Source: Alistipes sp. (GTDB lineage Bacteria; Bacteroidota; Bacteroidia; Bacteroidales; Rikenellaceae). Taken from it: a DNA stretch of 64,000 nt. The stretch spans positions 1 to 64,000 of the forward strand of contig JAGBIC010000024.1 in NCBI GenBank assembly GCA_017935185.1, read 5' to 3'. Below the pieces are notes generated by a model that had not been told where the DNA came from, made no database searches, and worked only from the letters and a program-made list of their open reading frames with translations. This document shows, one piece after another, positions 26,527-35,371 of the stretch. Position 1 is the stretch's first letter; every line of letters starts with the position of its first letter. The translations under genes were made by a program, and so were the position numbers.

Positions 26527-27822
26527 ATGAGGAAGTTCTTTTCAATATTCGCAATTTTGATATTTTCGCTCTCGACTGCTGCCGCGAGTTCTTTCGACAC
26601 TTTTTTCACCGAGCGAACTCTGCGTATAGACTACATTTTCAGTGGCAATGCCTCAATGCAGATAGTTGCCCTTGACGAATTGACCTCATTTGAAGGCTGG
26701 GCGGGTCGCCGCATAAATCTCGACAAAATTCCTGTAAAAGGTAACGGAGAGCTAAAGTTAATCGACCCTGTAAGTAAAGCAATAATTTATCGTACAAGTT
26801 TCTCCAGCCTGTTTCAAGAGTGGGTTGTAACGGATGAGGCGTCAAAGCTCAACAAAAGCTTTGAATTTACCATTCTCACCCCACTACCCAAAAGCGAAGT
26901 TTTGGCCGAAATAACCTTGTACGACAACGAGGGTAACATACAGACTACGCTTACACATAGCATACAACCTAACGACAAACTGATTCGCAATTTCGATAGC
27001 CGTTCTGCCATCGGGCATGAGTATATAATGCACAACGGCTCACCCGCCGAGTGTATCGACATTGCCATTATGGCTGAAGGTTACACAGCAGAAGAGATGG
27101 ATATTTTCATGCAGGATGCACGCACTGCCTGCGAAGAGATATTCAGCTACGAGCCTTTTGCCTCATTCAAAAAACGCTTTAACGTAGTGGCTGTCAAGAA
27201 TGTATCAAAACATAGCGACGTTAGTGTTCCGCAAGACAATGTATGGCGTGAAACTGCCATGAACTCCAATTTCATGACCTTCTATTCACCACGCTACCTT
27301 ACCACCAACAGTGTTCATTTAATCCACGATAATTTAACCGGCGTAGCCTATGAGCACCTGATTATTTTGGCCAATACCGACACCTATGGAGGAGGCGGAA
27401 TTTACAACTCATACACACTCACCACAGCCCACAATCCGCAATTCAAACCCGTGGTGGTTCACGAATTTGGGCACTCGTTCGGAGCTTTGGCCGACGAGTA
27501 TTTCTATGAACATGAGGATCACGCGGCCAACACCTACAAACTCGGTTATGAACCTTGGGAGCAGAACATCACCTCGCTTGTAGATTTCGACTCAAAATGG
27601 AAAGATATGCTCGACAAAAAGAGTGAAATACCCACCGAGCCAACCGAAAAACGCAAAAAGAACTACACGGTTGGTGTATATGAAGGTGGCGGATATCTCA
27701 CCAAGGGCATGTATCGACCCGCGGTAGTGTGCCGTATGCGCGACAACGAGGCTACTCAATTTTGCCCCGTATGCCAGCGCGCCATCAAGCGTATGATACA
27801 ATATTATACCGAGCAACAATAA
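26527..27822 (+). CDS. exported M64-family metallopeptidase
   Basis: M64 includes the Clostridium ramosum IgA peptidase, though most members have unknown substrates. The 431-residue product has a Sec signal peptide (about 1-20, cleavable after AAA-S), an N-terminal beta-rich M64 domain, and the zinc site HEFGHSFGALADEY starting at residue 312, with a nearby Cys-rich segment FCPVCQRA at the end. All zinc ligands are present. The protein is probably periplasmic or secreted. Its position directly behind a response regulator suggests shared expression. IgA cleavage should not be assumed. Confidence 0.88.
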   Translation: MRKFFSIFAILIFSLSTAAASSFDTFFTERTLRIDYIFSGNASMQIVALDELTSFEGWAGRRINLDKIPVKGNGELKLIDPVSKAIIYRTSFSSLFQEWVVTDEASKLNKSFEFTILTPLPKSEVLAEITLYDNEGNIQTTLTHSIQPNDKLIRNFDSRSAIGHEYIMHNGSPAECIDIAIMAEGYTAEEMDIFMQDARTACEEIFSYEPFASFKKRFNVVAVKNVSKHSDVSVPQDNVWRETAMNSNFMTFYSPRYLTTNSVHLIHDNLTGVAYEHLIILANTDTYGGGGIYNSYTLTTAHNPQFKPVVVHEFGHSFGALADEYFYEHEDHAANTYKLGYEPWEQNITSLVDFDSKWKDMLDKKSEIPTEPTEKRKKNYTVGVYEGGGYLTKGMYRPAVVCRMRDNEATQFCPVCQRAIKRMIQYYTEQQ

Positions 27823-27843
27823 ACAACCGATAATTCTTCCAAC

Positions 27844-27879
27844 AAAAGGGGCGAAAAATTAGTTTTTTTCGCCCCTTTT
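27844..27879 (+). terminator. intrinsic terminator after M64 gene
   Basis: AAAAGGGGCGAAAAA and TTTTTCGCCCCTTTT form a perfect 15-base stem with T runs in and after the second arm. Confidence 0.85.
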
Positions 27880-27903
27880 CGCATACCGATACACTTTATT
27901 TAT

Positions 27904-27911
27904 TATATTTG
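27904..27911 (+). promoter_or_regulatory. -7 element for ackA-ptb, with long leader
   Basis: TATATTTG followed by GTAGAGAAA matches the consensus. It gives a leader of about 115 bases before the ackA ATG at 28037. The leader contains CCCC and GGGG tracts that could pair (about 27962-27995), but I recognise no known riboswitch. Confidence 0.45.
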
Positions 27912-28036
27912 TAGAGAAAATATCATTGTGGCATACCACAAAATTTGTATCCAGGAAATATCCCCGCACCAAACGGCATATTACTTGGGGTTTTGTTGTG
28001 CAAGATTAACAAATAAACTTAAAATAAAACATTATT

Positions 28037-29245
28037 ATGATTGTATTAGTTTTGAATTGCGGCTCGTCATCAATCAAATATCAGGTTATTGATATCAACG
28101 AGCAGAGCAACGCCCTTTTGGCTAAAGGTTTGGTTGAACGTATTGGTTTGCCGGAAGGTATCCTTACCCACAAGCCGGTTGGCAAAGAGAAGTATGAGTT
28201 GCAGATGCCCATACCCGACCACACTACAGGTATCAGTTTGGTACTCAAAGCCCTTACCGATGCCAACCACGGCGTGATTGCCGACCTTACCGAGGTAAAG
28301 GCTGTAGGTCATCGCGTGGCACATGGTGGCGAGTTTTTCCACAGCAGCGTAATCGTAGATGAGCAGGCCAAAGAGAATATTCGCTCTTTGTTTGAGATTG
28401 CCCCGTTGCACAACCCTGCAAATCTGGAGGGAGTTTTGTCTATTGAGAAGGTTCTGCCAGGCATTCCGCAGGTGGCAGTATTCGACACATCGTTCCATCA
28501 GACGATTCCCGCAACAAACTATATGTACGCCATTCCCACCGAGTACTACGACAAGTATCGTGTTCGTAAATATGGTTTCCACGGCACAAGCCACAAGTTC
28601 GTGGCCAAAGAGGGTGCAGCTCTTACAGGCATAGATATCAACAACTCTAAGATTATCACCTGCCATATCGGCAATGGTGGCTCTATTACCGCAGTTCTTA
28701 ACGGCAAATCATACGACACTTCAATGGGATTCTCTCCGCTGGATGGTCTTGTAATGGGTACCCGTTGCGGCACGATAGATGCCAGCGCCATAACCTACAT
28801 CGGCGAGAAGGAGGGCATGAGCTATGCCGAGCTTAACTCAATGATGAACAAGAAGTCGGGCGTACAAGGTCTTTCAGGCATATCAAGTGACATGCGTGAC
28901 ATCGATGCGGCTTACAAGGCCGGCAACGAGAAAGCCATCCTCGCTCGCGATATGTACTACTCACGAATCAAGAAGTTCATTGGTGAGTATGCAGCCGAGA
29001 TGGGCGGTGTAGACCTTATTATCTTCACAGGCGGTGTTGGTGAGAACTCTTCTGACATGCGCAGCAGCGTATGCAGCAACATGGAGTTTATGGGTATCAA
29101 AATCGACGAGAGCATCAATGCTGCAACTCATGGCGACAATGCAATTTTGTCGACCCCCGATTCAAAGGTGAAAGTTGCTGTTATCGCCACCAACGAGGAG
29201 CTGGTAATTGCTACCGACACATATAACCTTACAAAGAATTTATAA
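28037..29245 (+). CDS. ackA: acetate kinase
   Basis: AckA interconverts acetyl phosphate and acetate with ATP formation. The 402-residue length matches AckA rather than butyrate kinase (about 355). The motifs are intact: NCGSSSIKY at the start, FDTSFHQTIP with the catalytic Asp, GFHGTSHKFV, HIGNGGS, and NEEL near the end. It is followed 22 bases later by a Ptb-type phosphotransacylase instead of the usual Pta. The pair should convert an acyl-CoA to acid plus ATP. Confidence 0.94.
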   Translation: MIVLVLNCGSSSIKYQVIDINEQSNALLAKGLVERIGLPEGILTHKPVGKEKYELQMPIPDHTTGISLVLKALTDANHGVIADLTEVKAVGHRVAHGGEFFHSSVIVDEQAKENIRSLFEIAPLHNPANLEGVLSIEKVLPGIPQVAVFDTSFHQTIPATNYMYAIPTEYYDKYRVRKYGFHGTSHKFVAKEGAALTGIDINNSKIITCHIGNGGSITAVLNGKSYDTSMGFSPLDGLVMGTRCGTIDASAITYIGEKEGMSYAELNSMMNKKSGVQGLSGISSDMRDIDAAYKAGNEKAILARDMYYSRIKKFIGEYAAEMGGVDLIIFTGGVGENSSDMRSSVCSNMEFMGIKIDESINAATHGDNAILSTPDSKVKVAVIATNEELVIATDTYNLTKNL

Positions 29246-29267
29246 TACACTAAAAACATAAATAACG

Positions 29268-30173
29268 ATGATTACACATTTGGATGAGATTGTTACCGCT
29301 GCGGTAGCGCGAGGAAGAAAGCGCCTTGCAGTGGCTTACGGACAGGATACACACACTATCGAGGCTGTCTATAATGCATGGAAAGAGGGTTTGGTGGAGG
29401 CTACACTCTACGGCGACAAGACTGCCATCGAGGCAGCATGTGCCGAGTTGGGTATCGACCCTAGCGTATTCAACATCGTCAACGAGTCAAGCGACGTTAC
29501 TTGCGTAAAGTTGGCTGTTCAGGCAGTAGTAAACGGTCAGGCTGATGTTTTGATGAAGGGTCTGGTTTCTACCGACAAATATATGCGTGGCATTCTGAAC
29601 AAGGAGGCCGGCTTATTCCCTCCCAAGGGCGTCTTGAGCCACGTTGCCGTTATCGAATTGCCAGGTCGCGACAAGCTTATCTCAATCTCTGACGTGGCTG
29701 TTATCCCTGCTCCCGACTTCAAGCAGAAGGTAAAACTTATCGGCTATCTTGCATCAACTGCAAAGGTTCTCGGTGTTGATGTTCCCAAGATTGCATGCAT
29801 CACCGCATCAGAGCAGGTATTGCCCACCGTTCCTTCATCTACCGAAGGTGCTATTTTGGCAAAGATGGGTGACCGCGGCCAGCTGGGCAAGGTTATCGTT
29901 GACGGCCCTCTCTCTCTCGACGTTGCACTCTACAAGGAGGTTGCCGAGCATAAGAAGGTTACCGGTTCAAGCGTTGCCGGCGAGCCCGACTGCTTGCTCT
30001 TCCCCAACATTGAGTCTGCTAACGTATTCTTTAAGGCTGCTACCCACATAGGTGGCGCAGAGTTGGCCGCAATGGTTATGGGCACAAAAGTTCCTTGCGT
30101 ACTCACCTCTCGCGGTGACTCGGCTCTCACAAAGAAATACTCTATTGCATTGGCTTGCCTCGCTGCACGCTAA
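29268..30173 (+). CDS. ptb: phosphate butyryltransferase-type phosphotransacylase
   Basis: The 301-residue product has the length and architecture of clostridial Ptb rather than Pta (330 residues or more). It begins MITHLDEIVTAAVARGRKRLAV and has the segments DVLMKGLVSTDKYMRG and VDGPLSLDVALY. The PTA/PTB fold ends with LTSRGDSALTKKYSIALA. Ptb enzymes transfer acyl groups from butyryl-, propionyl- or branched acyl-CoA to phosphate. Chain-length preference cannot be read from sequence. Linkage to ackA suggests acetyl, propionyl or butyryl phosphate as intermediate. Confidence 0.85.
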   Translation: MITHLDEIVTAAVARGRKRLAVAYGQDTHTIEAVYNAWKEGLVEATLYGDKTAIEAACAELGIDPSVFNIVNESSDVTCVKLAVQAVVNGQADVLMKGLVSTDKYMRGILNKEAGLFPPKGVLSHVAVIELPGRDKLISISDVAVIPAPDFKQKVKLIGYLASTAKVLGVDVPKIACITASEQVLPTVPSSTEGAILAKMGDRGQLGKVIVDGPLSLDVALYKEVAEHKKVTGSSVAGEPDCLLFPNIESANVFFKAATHIGGAELAAMVMGTKVPCVLTSRGDSALTKKYSIALACLAAR

Positions 30174-30186
30174 AAGCTTTACTATC

Positions 30187-30220
30187 AACCCTCTCGGCGC
30201 ATTTGTCGGGAGGGTTATTT
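30187..30220 (+). terminator. intrinsic terminator after ptb
   Basis: AACCCTCTCG and CGGGAGGGTT form a 10-base stem with one G-U around a 10-base loop, followed by ATTTTAA. It begins 13 bases after the ptb stop and separates ptb from aroQ. Confidence 0.7.
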
Positions 30221-30244
30221 TAACCTCTTCACTGTGGCAAACAT

Positions 30245-30667
30245 ATGAAAAAGATTCTTATCCTCAATGGCCCAAACCTGAATCTTCAGGGCAAAAGAGA
30301 TGTAAACATCTACGGCACAACTACATTTGAGGAGTACACAGCAACCTTGGCTGAACGATATTCCGGCAAGGTTGTGCTCGACTATTTCCAGTCAAACATC
30401 GAGGGCGAGTTGATAAACTCTATCCATGCGAGCGTGGGCAAGTACGACGGAATAGTACTAAATGCAGGTGGCTACACCCACACCTCCGTTGCACTGCGCG
30501 ACGCCATTGCCGCCGTAACGACTCCTATCGTCGAGGTGCATATATCTTCTATTTTGGCTCGCGAGGAGTTCCGCCATATATCGATGATTGCCCCCGTGGC
30601 CAAAGGCTCGATAATGGGATTTGGACTGGATTCATACCGTTTGGGCATAGAGGCATTGCTCGATTAA
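30245..30667 (+). CDS. aroQ: 3-dehydroquinate dehydratase, type II
   Basis: AroQ performs the third step of the shikimate pathway. The 140-residue product has the type II signatures: LNGPNLNLQG, the catalytic Tyr in DVNIYG, NAGGYTHTSVALRDAI, VEVHIS with the catalytic His, and AREEFRH. The usual Asn after the HIS motif reads Ser (HISS), and the NPGAY segment reads NAGGY, both mild variants. It starts shortly after a terminator, with the flippase gene 13 bases downstream. Confidence 0.93.
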   Translation: MKKILILNGPNLNLQGKRDVNIYGTTTFEEYTATLAERYSGKVVLDYFQSNIEGELINSIHASVGKYDGIVLNAGGYTHTSVALRDAIAAVTTPIVEVHISSILAREEFRHISMIAPVAKGSIMGFGLDSYRLGIEALLD

Positions 30668-30680
30668 AAACCTTTGCACA

Positions 30681-32138
30681 ATGGCAAGCAATGGAGAACT
30701 TGGCAAGCGTGTAGCATCGGGCGTAGCATGGAGTATTTCAGAGAAAATAGGCTCTGCCCTGCTGCAAATAGTGGTTAGCATTGTTGTGGCTAACCGCGTG
30801 ATGCCCATCGACATGGGCATTATAGCTGTGCTTGCCGTCTTCACTGCATTGGCTCAAGTGGTCGTTGACAGCGGATTCTCGCAGACGTTAATTCGCAAGA
30901 GCAACCCCGACCAGAGTGATTTTAACGCCGTCTTCCGCTTCAATATCATATCTTCTCTTGCCCTTTATATTATTCTCACAGCCATAGCCCCTTTTGTGGC
31001 CGACTTTTATGGTTGGCCCATGCTCGCAAAGGTTGCTCCTGTTCTTTTTTTACTCCTGCCACTCAATGCATTGTGTGTTATCCAGAACACTATCATGGTG
31101 CGTGAGTTCCGCTTTGCCCAGCTATCCACCATACTTCTCTCATCTTCGGTGATAAGCGGTCTGCTGGCTATCGCAATGGCATTGGCGGGATGCGGTATTT
31201 GGAGTCTTGTGGGGCAAAGGGTATCTCTCATGGCTACCAAAGCTATACTGCTCTGGTGGCGCAGCCCGTGGCGACCCAAACGGGTAAAGTGTAGCGAGTC
31301 TTTGCATCAAATGGCCCCATACAGCCTACGACTGATAGGCACCGACATGATAACAGCACTATATAATAATGTAGCACAGTTATTTATAGGCACAATCTAC
31401 TCCGGCAATGCTTTGGGCTACTTCAATCAGGCGCAAAAACTAAAAGACATGCCTGTAAATTCCACCATGCAGTCGATTCAGAGCGTAACGTTTCCCGCCC
31501 TCTCAAAAATCAGTAACGATGAAGAGAAGTTTGTCGTGGGCTACAAACGTGTTATGATGATTACGGCATTCATAATCTTCCCTATTATGGCCGGTCTGAT
31601 TGCCACCGCAGAGCAATTCTACACGCTACTGCTCAAAGCCGAGTGGCATCCTGCAATACCATATTTCCGCACATTGTGCCTTATAGGGCTCTTCTACCCT
31701 ATGGCAGCCATAGCATATAATGTTCTGAAAGTTAAAAGTGATGGCAGCATTATTCTCAGGCTGGAGATTGCAAAAAAAGTCATCATGACTATCATATTCG
31801 CCATAACAATTCCATGGAGCGTTGAAGCAATTGCCTGGGGATTGGTTATTATGTCCATTTGCGAAATGGCTCTTAATCTTGCTGCGGCAAAACGCTATAC
31901 AAAATGCAGCGTATACAGCCTGATAAAAACAATCCTTCCTGTCGCAATCTTGACAGTTGCAATGTATTTGATAGTGATGATTACTGGCGCAACTGTTGCT
32001 GATTTAGGTGTGGCAACATCTCTAACTATCAAGATTTGCACCGGAATAATCTTCTATATCCTCGCAGCATGGCTCACACGCATGCAGGCATTTGACGAAG
32101 TTCGTGAAATAGCCAAGCAATTCCTTGCCAATAAATAA
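30681..32138 (+). CDS. polysaccharide flippase, Wzx/MOP superfamily
   Basis: The 485-residue product has 12-14 membrane segments and the N-terminal pattern of lipopolysaccharide/teichuronic acid exporters (SGVAWSISEKIGSALLQIVVSIVVANR). Such proteins flip lipid-linked sugar units across the inner membrane. No glycosyltransferase genes surround it, so the glycan is unknown, and the link to aroQ (13 bases upstream) is probably positional. Confidence 0.85.
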   Translation: MASNGELGKRVASGVAWSISEKIGSALLQIVVSIVVANRVMPIDMGIIAVLAVFTALAQVVVDSGFSQTLIRKSNPDQSDFNAVFRFNIISSLALYIILTAIAPFVADFYGWPMLAKVAPVLFLLLPLNALCVIQNTIMVREFRFAQLSTILLSSSVISGLLAIAMALAGCGIWSLVGQRVSLMATKAILLWWRSPWRPKRVKCSESLHQMAPYSLRLIGTDMITALYNNVAQLFIGTIYSGNALGYFNQAQKLKDMPVNSTMQSIQSVTFPALSKISNDEEKFVVGYKRVMMITAFIIFPIMAGLIATAEQFYTLLLKAEWHPAIPYFRTLCLIGLFYPMAAIAYNVLKVKSDGSIILRLEIAKKVIMTIIFAITIPWSVEAIAWGLVIMSICEMALNLAAAKRYTKCSVYSLIKTILPVAILTVAMYLIVMITGATVADLGVATSLTIKICTGIIFYILAAWLTRMQAFDEVREIAKQFLANK

Positions 32139-32147
32139 TGTCAAATA

Positions 32148-32180
32148 AAAAATGGTGCGAGAAAATCCCGCACCATTTTA
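32148..32180. terminator. bidirectional terminator between flippase and argH
   Basis: AAAATGGTGCG-type and CGCACCATTTT arms pair, with A and T runs on the two sides. It serves the flippase gene on the plus strand and the arg operon on the minus strand. Confidence 0.75.
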
Positions 32181-32197
32181 TTATCTCCGACCCCATA

Positions 32198-33526
32198 TTA
32201 CTGCATCAGCTCCTCCTCGGCCTGTAACGCAGTGCTATAATCAAATTTGTGTCGGACAAACTTCTCCGCAATACCATCCAGACACAAATTGCCGATACTT
32301 CCTTCATGGGTATGATGCAGTTCTCGGCCATCATGCTCATATCGACCCTCGTGTACACGAATGCCCACTTCCCGATATGCATCTCTAAAAGGCACGCCCT
32401 TAGCTACCGCATCGTTCACATCCTCGACGGTAAACAGATATTTATAGATATCGTTTGACAAAATATCGCGGTTTATCCACATCTGTTCGATACCTCCCTT
32501 TACCATACGCAACACATCACCAATCTCCTTAAATGCCGGCACATAAATCTCCTTTGTAAGCTGCATATCACGAAAATATCCCGACGGCAGATTAGTAGAT
32601 ATAAGTGTAACCTCCATAGGCATCGCCTGCAAACGATTACACTTCGCACGCGAAAGCTCAAAAATATCGGGATTCTTTTTATGAGGCATAATACTCGAGC
32701 CGGTGGTAAATGAATCGGGCAACTTGACAAATCCGAAGTTGGCACAAGAATACAGACACACATCCTGCGCCAATCGACCAACAGTAGCCGCGACAGCCGC
32801 AATCGCAGTAAGCACAGTACGCTCGGTTTTACCGCGTTGCATCTGGGCATATACTGAATTGTAAGCCAAATCATCAAATCCCAAAAGGCGTGTGGTCATA
32901 GTTCTGTTCAGAGGTACAGACGAACCATAACCAGCCCCCGAGCCTAAAGGATTGGTGTTCACAAGTTCATAAGCAGCCTTCAACATCAACAAATCATCTG
33001 CCAATGCTTCGGCATACGCACTGAGCCACATGCCAAATGACGAAGGCATCGCCACCTGCATATGAGTGTACCCAGGCATGAGGACATCTTTATACTCCTC
33101 GGCTTTGGCCATAAGCACCTCGAACAACTCCTCTATCTGCTGTTGCAAAGCGATAAGAGCACTGCGAGAGAATAGCTTCAGGTCGACCATCACCTGATCA
33201 TTGCGAGAACGACCTGTGTGAATACGCTTTCCGGCATCACCACACATCTCGGTGAGCAGAAACTCCACTTGTGAATGAACATCCTCAACCCCCTCGGCTA
33301 TTGTAAACTCGCCGGCAAGCACCTGACGGTATATCTTCTTAAGACCTTCGGCAAGTGCCTCACAATCGGCATCAGAGAGCAGGCCTATCGAGTGAAGCAT
33401 CTTCATGTGGGCCATATTTCCCAACACATCAGCCTCGGCCAAATACAAATCCAGCTCGCGGTCACGTCCCACAGTAAACTCCTCGACAAATGAGTCGGTT
33501 GAATATCCCTTATCCCAAAGTTTCAT
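32198..33526 (-). CDS. argH: argininosuccinate lyase
   Basis: ArgH releases arginine and fumarate, the last step of arginine synthesis. The 442-residue product has the fumarase-superfamily signature GSSIMPHKKNPD and the catalytic region TGRSRNDQ near residue 105. Length is normal. It is the last gene of the arg operon, 8 bases after argE, and is followed by the shared terminator. Confidence 0.95.
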   Translation of the reverse strand: MKLWDKGYSTDSFVEEFTVGRDRELDLYLAEADVLGNMAHMKMLHSIGLLSDADCEALAEGLKKIYRQVLAGEFTIAEGVEDVHSQVEFLLTEMCGDAGKRIHTGRSRNDQVMVDLKLFSRSALIALQQQIEELFEVLMAKAEEYKDVLMPGYTHMQVAMPSSFGMWLSAYAEALADDLLMLKAAYELVNTNPLGSGAGYGSSVPLNRTMTTRLLGFDDLAYNSVYAQMQRGKTERTVLTAIAAVAATVGRLAQDVCLYSCANFGFVKLPDSFTTGSSIMPHKKNPDIFELSRAKCNRLQAMPMEVTLISTNLPSGYFRDMQLTKEIYVPAFKEIGDVLRMVKGGIEQMWINRDILSNDIYKYLFTVEDVNDAVAKGVPFRDAYREVGIRVHEGRYEHDGRELHHTHEGSIGNLCLDGIAEKFVRHKFDYSTALQAEEELMQ

Positions 33527-33534
33527 ATCTATAT

Positions 33535-34596
33535 CTATTCAGTTTTCTCAATTTTCAATCCATCAAGCAAAGCTTTATATATCGTTATGGCCTGTTCTAT
33601 CTCGCTGATAAGAATATATTCATCAGCCGTATGCGAGCGGGCACTATCGCCCGGGCCCATCTTTAACGATGCAAAAGGCATAACAGCCTGATTCGACATG
33701 GTTGGCGACCCGAAAGGTTCTCTTCCCATAGCTACCAGACGCTCCACGGCGGGGTGCGTAAGGGCAATAGCCGACGAGTTAAGGTGTGTCGAGCGAGCTA
33801 CGACATCGCACTCTACCGAACTGCATATCTCACCCAAAAGTTCTTTATTGCCATAACACTCATTCACCCTCACATCAACCATAAACTTACACTCGGCAGG
33901 GATAACATTATGCTGTGTACCTGCTTCAATGCCCGTTACCGACATCTTCACCTCTCCAAGCAACGGCGACACTCGCTCAAAACGGTGCGTACGGAACCAC
34001 TCTATATCTTTCAGTGCTTTATAGATGGCATTATCACCCTCATTGCGCGCCGCATGCCCCGACACGCCATGAGTCACACAATCCAATACCATAAGCCCCT
34101 TTTCAGCCACAGCAGGATGCATTGCAGTCGGCTCACCGACAATTGCCAAATCGATGTGCCCCAACTCCTCCAGCACAGCTCTTACACCCCCAATGCCCGT
34201 CACCTCCTCTTCGGCCGATGCAAGCATTATAAGATTGTAGGGCTGCTCGGACTGCGCAAGTTGCGCAAATACCGAAATCAATGCGACCAGGCTTCCGCCT
34301 GTATCGTTGCTACCCAGGCCATACAATTTATCGTCCTCGATAGTAGGAGCAAAAGGGTCGCGCGTCCACGCCACGTTGGGTTTGACGGTATCTATATGGG
34401 CATCAAGCAAAATAGTAGGTTTTAACTCATCGTGTGCCCACGCCTCGGCCCAAACATTATTACCTTTACGCTGTGGAACAAAACCAAGAGTCTGGAACTC
34501 CTGCTCTATAATAGAGGCCACAACAGATTCATCGCGACTGACAGATGGTGTCGCAATTATCCTTTGCAATAACTCTATGGCCTGTTCCAAATTCAT
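33535..34596 (-). CDS. argE: M20 family N-acyl-ornithine or N-acyl-citrulline deacylase
   Basis: The 353-residue product is an M20 metallopeptidase with the metal motifs LLDAHIDTVKP (about 80-90) and SAEEEVTGIGG (about 126-136). Its place between argB and argH assigns it to arginine synthesis. In Bacteroidetes the pathway can run through N-succinyl or N-acetyl intermediates with the deacylase acting on the citrulline form. The exact substrate cannot be read here, and ArgE is used in the broad sense. The gaps to argB and argH are 5 and 8 bases. Confidence 0.82.
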   Translation of the reverse strand: MNLEQAIELLQRIIATPSVSRDESVVASIIEQEFQTLGFVPQRKGNNVWAEAWAHDELKPTILLDAHIDTVKPNVAWTRDPFAPTIEDDKLYGLGSNDTGGSLVALISVFAQLAQSEQPYNLIMLASAEEEVTGIGGVRAVLEELGHIDLAIVGEPTAMHPAVAEKGLMVLDCVTHGVSGHAARNEGDNAIYKALKDIEWFRTHRFERVSPLLGEVKMSVTGIEAGTQHNVIPAECKFMVDVRVNECYGNKELLGEICSSVECDVVARSTHLNSSAIALTHPAVERLVAMGREPFGSPTMSNQAVMPFASLKMGPGDSARSHTADEYILISEIEQAITIYKALLDGLKIEKTE

Positions 34597-34601
34597 ATAG
34601 G

Positions 34602-35363
34602 CTATTTTTTCACTACGGTCCCGCCCCTCAAATCATTGGGCGAAGTAATACGTACCGAGGCGACACCCGCCTCGATTGTTTTATAGGCATTATCAATCTT
34701 GGGAATCATGCCCGAATGAATCTTCTCCTCGGCCCGCAATTCTGCATATAATGCAGGGGTAATTTCGCGAATAAGTGAATTATCGTCATTCACATCAAGC
34801 AAGACTCCCGCCTTATCAAGAGTAAAGACTAATTCAACCTCATAGCGACGTGACAGGCCCTCTGCCACAGCTGAAGCAACACTATCGGCATTAGTATTAA
34901 GCAAATCGCCCTTTGGCGAGAAAGTGATGGGTGATATTACAGGTATCACTCCCTTATCGAGCAACATAGCCAGAATATCGTCGTCCACATCATCCACATC
35001 GCCAACAAACCCCCAATCAATCTCTTGTACGGCTCGGCGATGAGATTTCACAACTGCCATATCACAACCCGACAGCCCGCAAGCATTCACACCACGCGCC
35101 TGCAAAGCAGCAACCAAACGTTTATTGGCAAGACCGGCATAGGCCATAACCGCAATATCGAGTGTTGCAGAGTCGGTGATACGGCGGCCTTCATGCATCT
35201 TGACCTCAACGCCCAGCTTCTGCGCCAGATGTGAGCCCATTACACCACCGCCATGCACCAAAACGAAAGGTTCGCCAAGCGACGCCAAAGCATCACACAG
35301 CGAAGCCAATACGCTATTGTTTTCGATAAGTTTACCGCCTATCTTAATGACTTTTATCTTCAT
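34602..35363 (-). CDS. argB: N-acyl-glutamate kinase
   Basis: ArgB phosphorylates N-acetylglutamate (N-succinylglutamate in some Bacteroidetes). The 253-residue product has the phosphate-binding IKIGGKLI start, VHGGG near residue 38, and the late segment SGMIPKIDNAYKTIEAGV, typical of the family. There is no N-terminal arginine-sensing helix, which suggests the short, arginine-insensitive type. That fits control by ArgR at the DNA level. Confidence 0.93.
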   Translation of the reverse strand: MKIKVIKIGGKLIENNSVLASLCDALASLGEPFVLVHGGGVMGSHLAQKLGVEVKMHEGRRITDSATLDIAVMAYAGLANKRLVAALQARGVNACGLSGCDMAVVKSHRRAVQEIDWGFVGDVDDVDDDILAMLLDKGVIPVISPITFSPKGDLLNTNADSVASAVAEGLSRRYEVELVFTLDKAGVLLDVNDDNSLIREITPALYAELRAEEKIHSGMIPKIDNAYKTIEAGVASVRITSPNDLRGGTVVKK

Positions 35364-35371
35364 TCTGTAAA

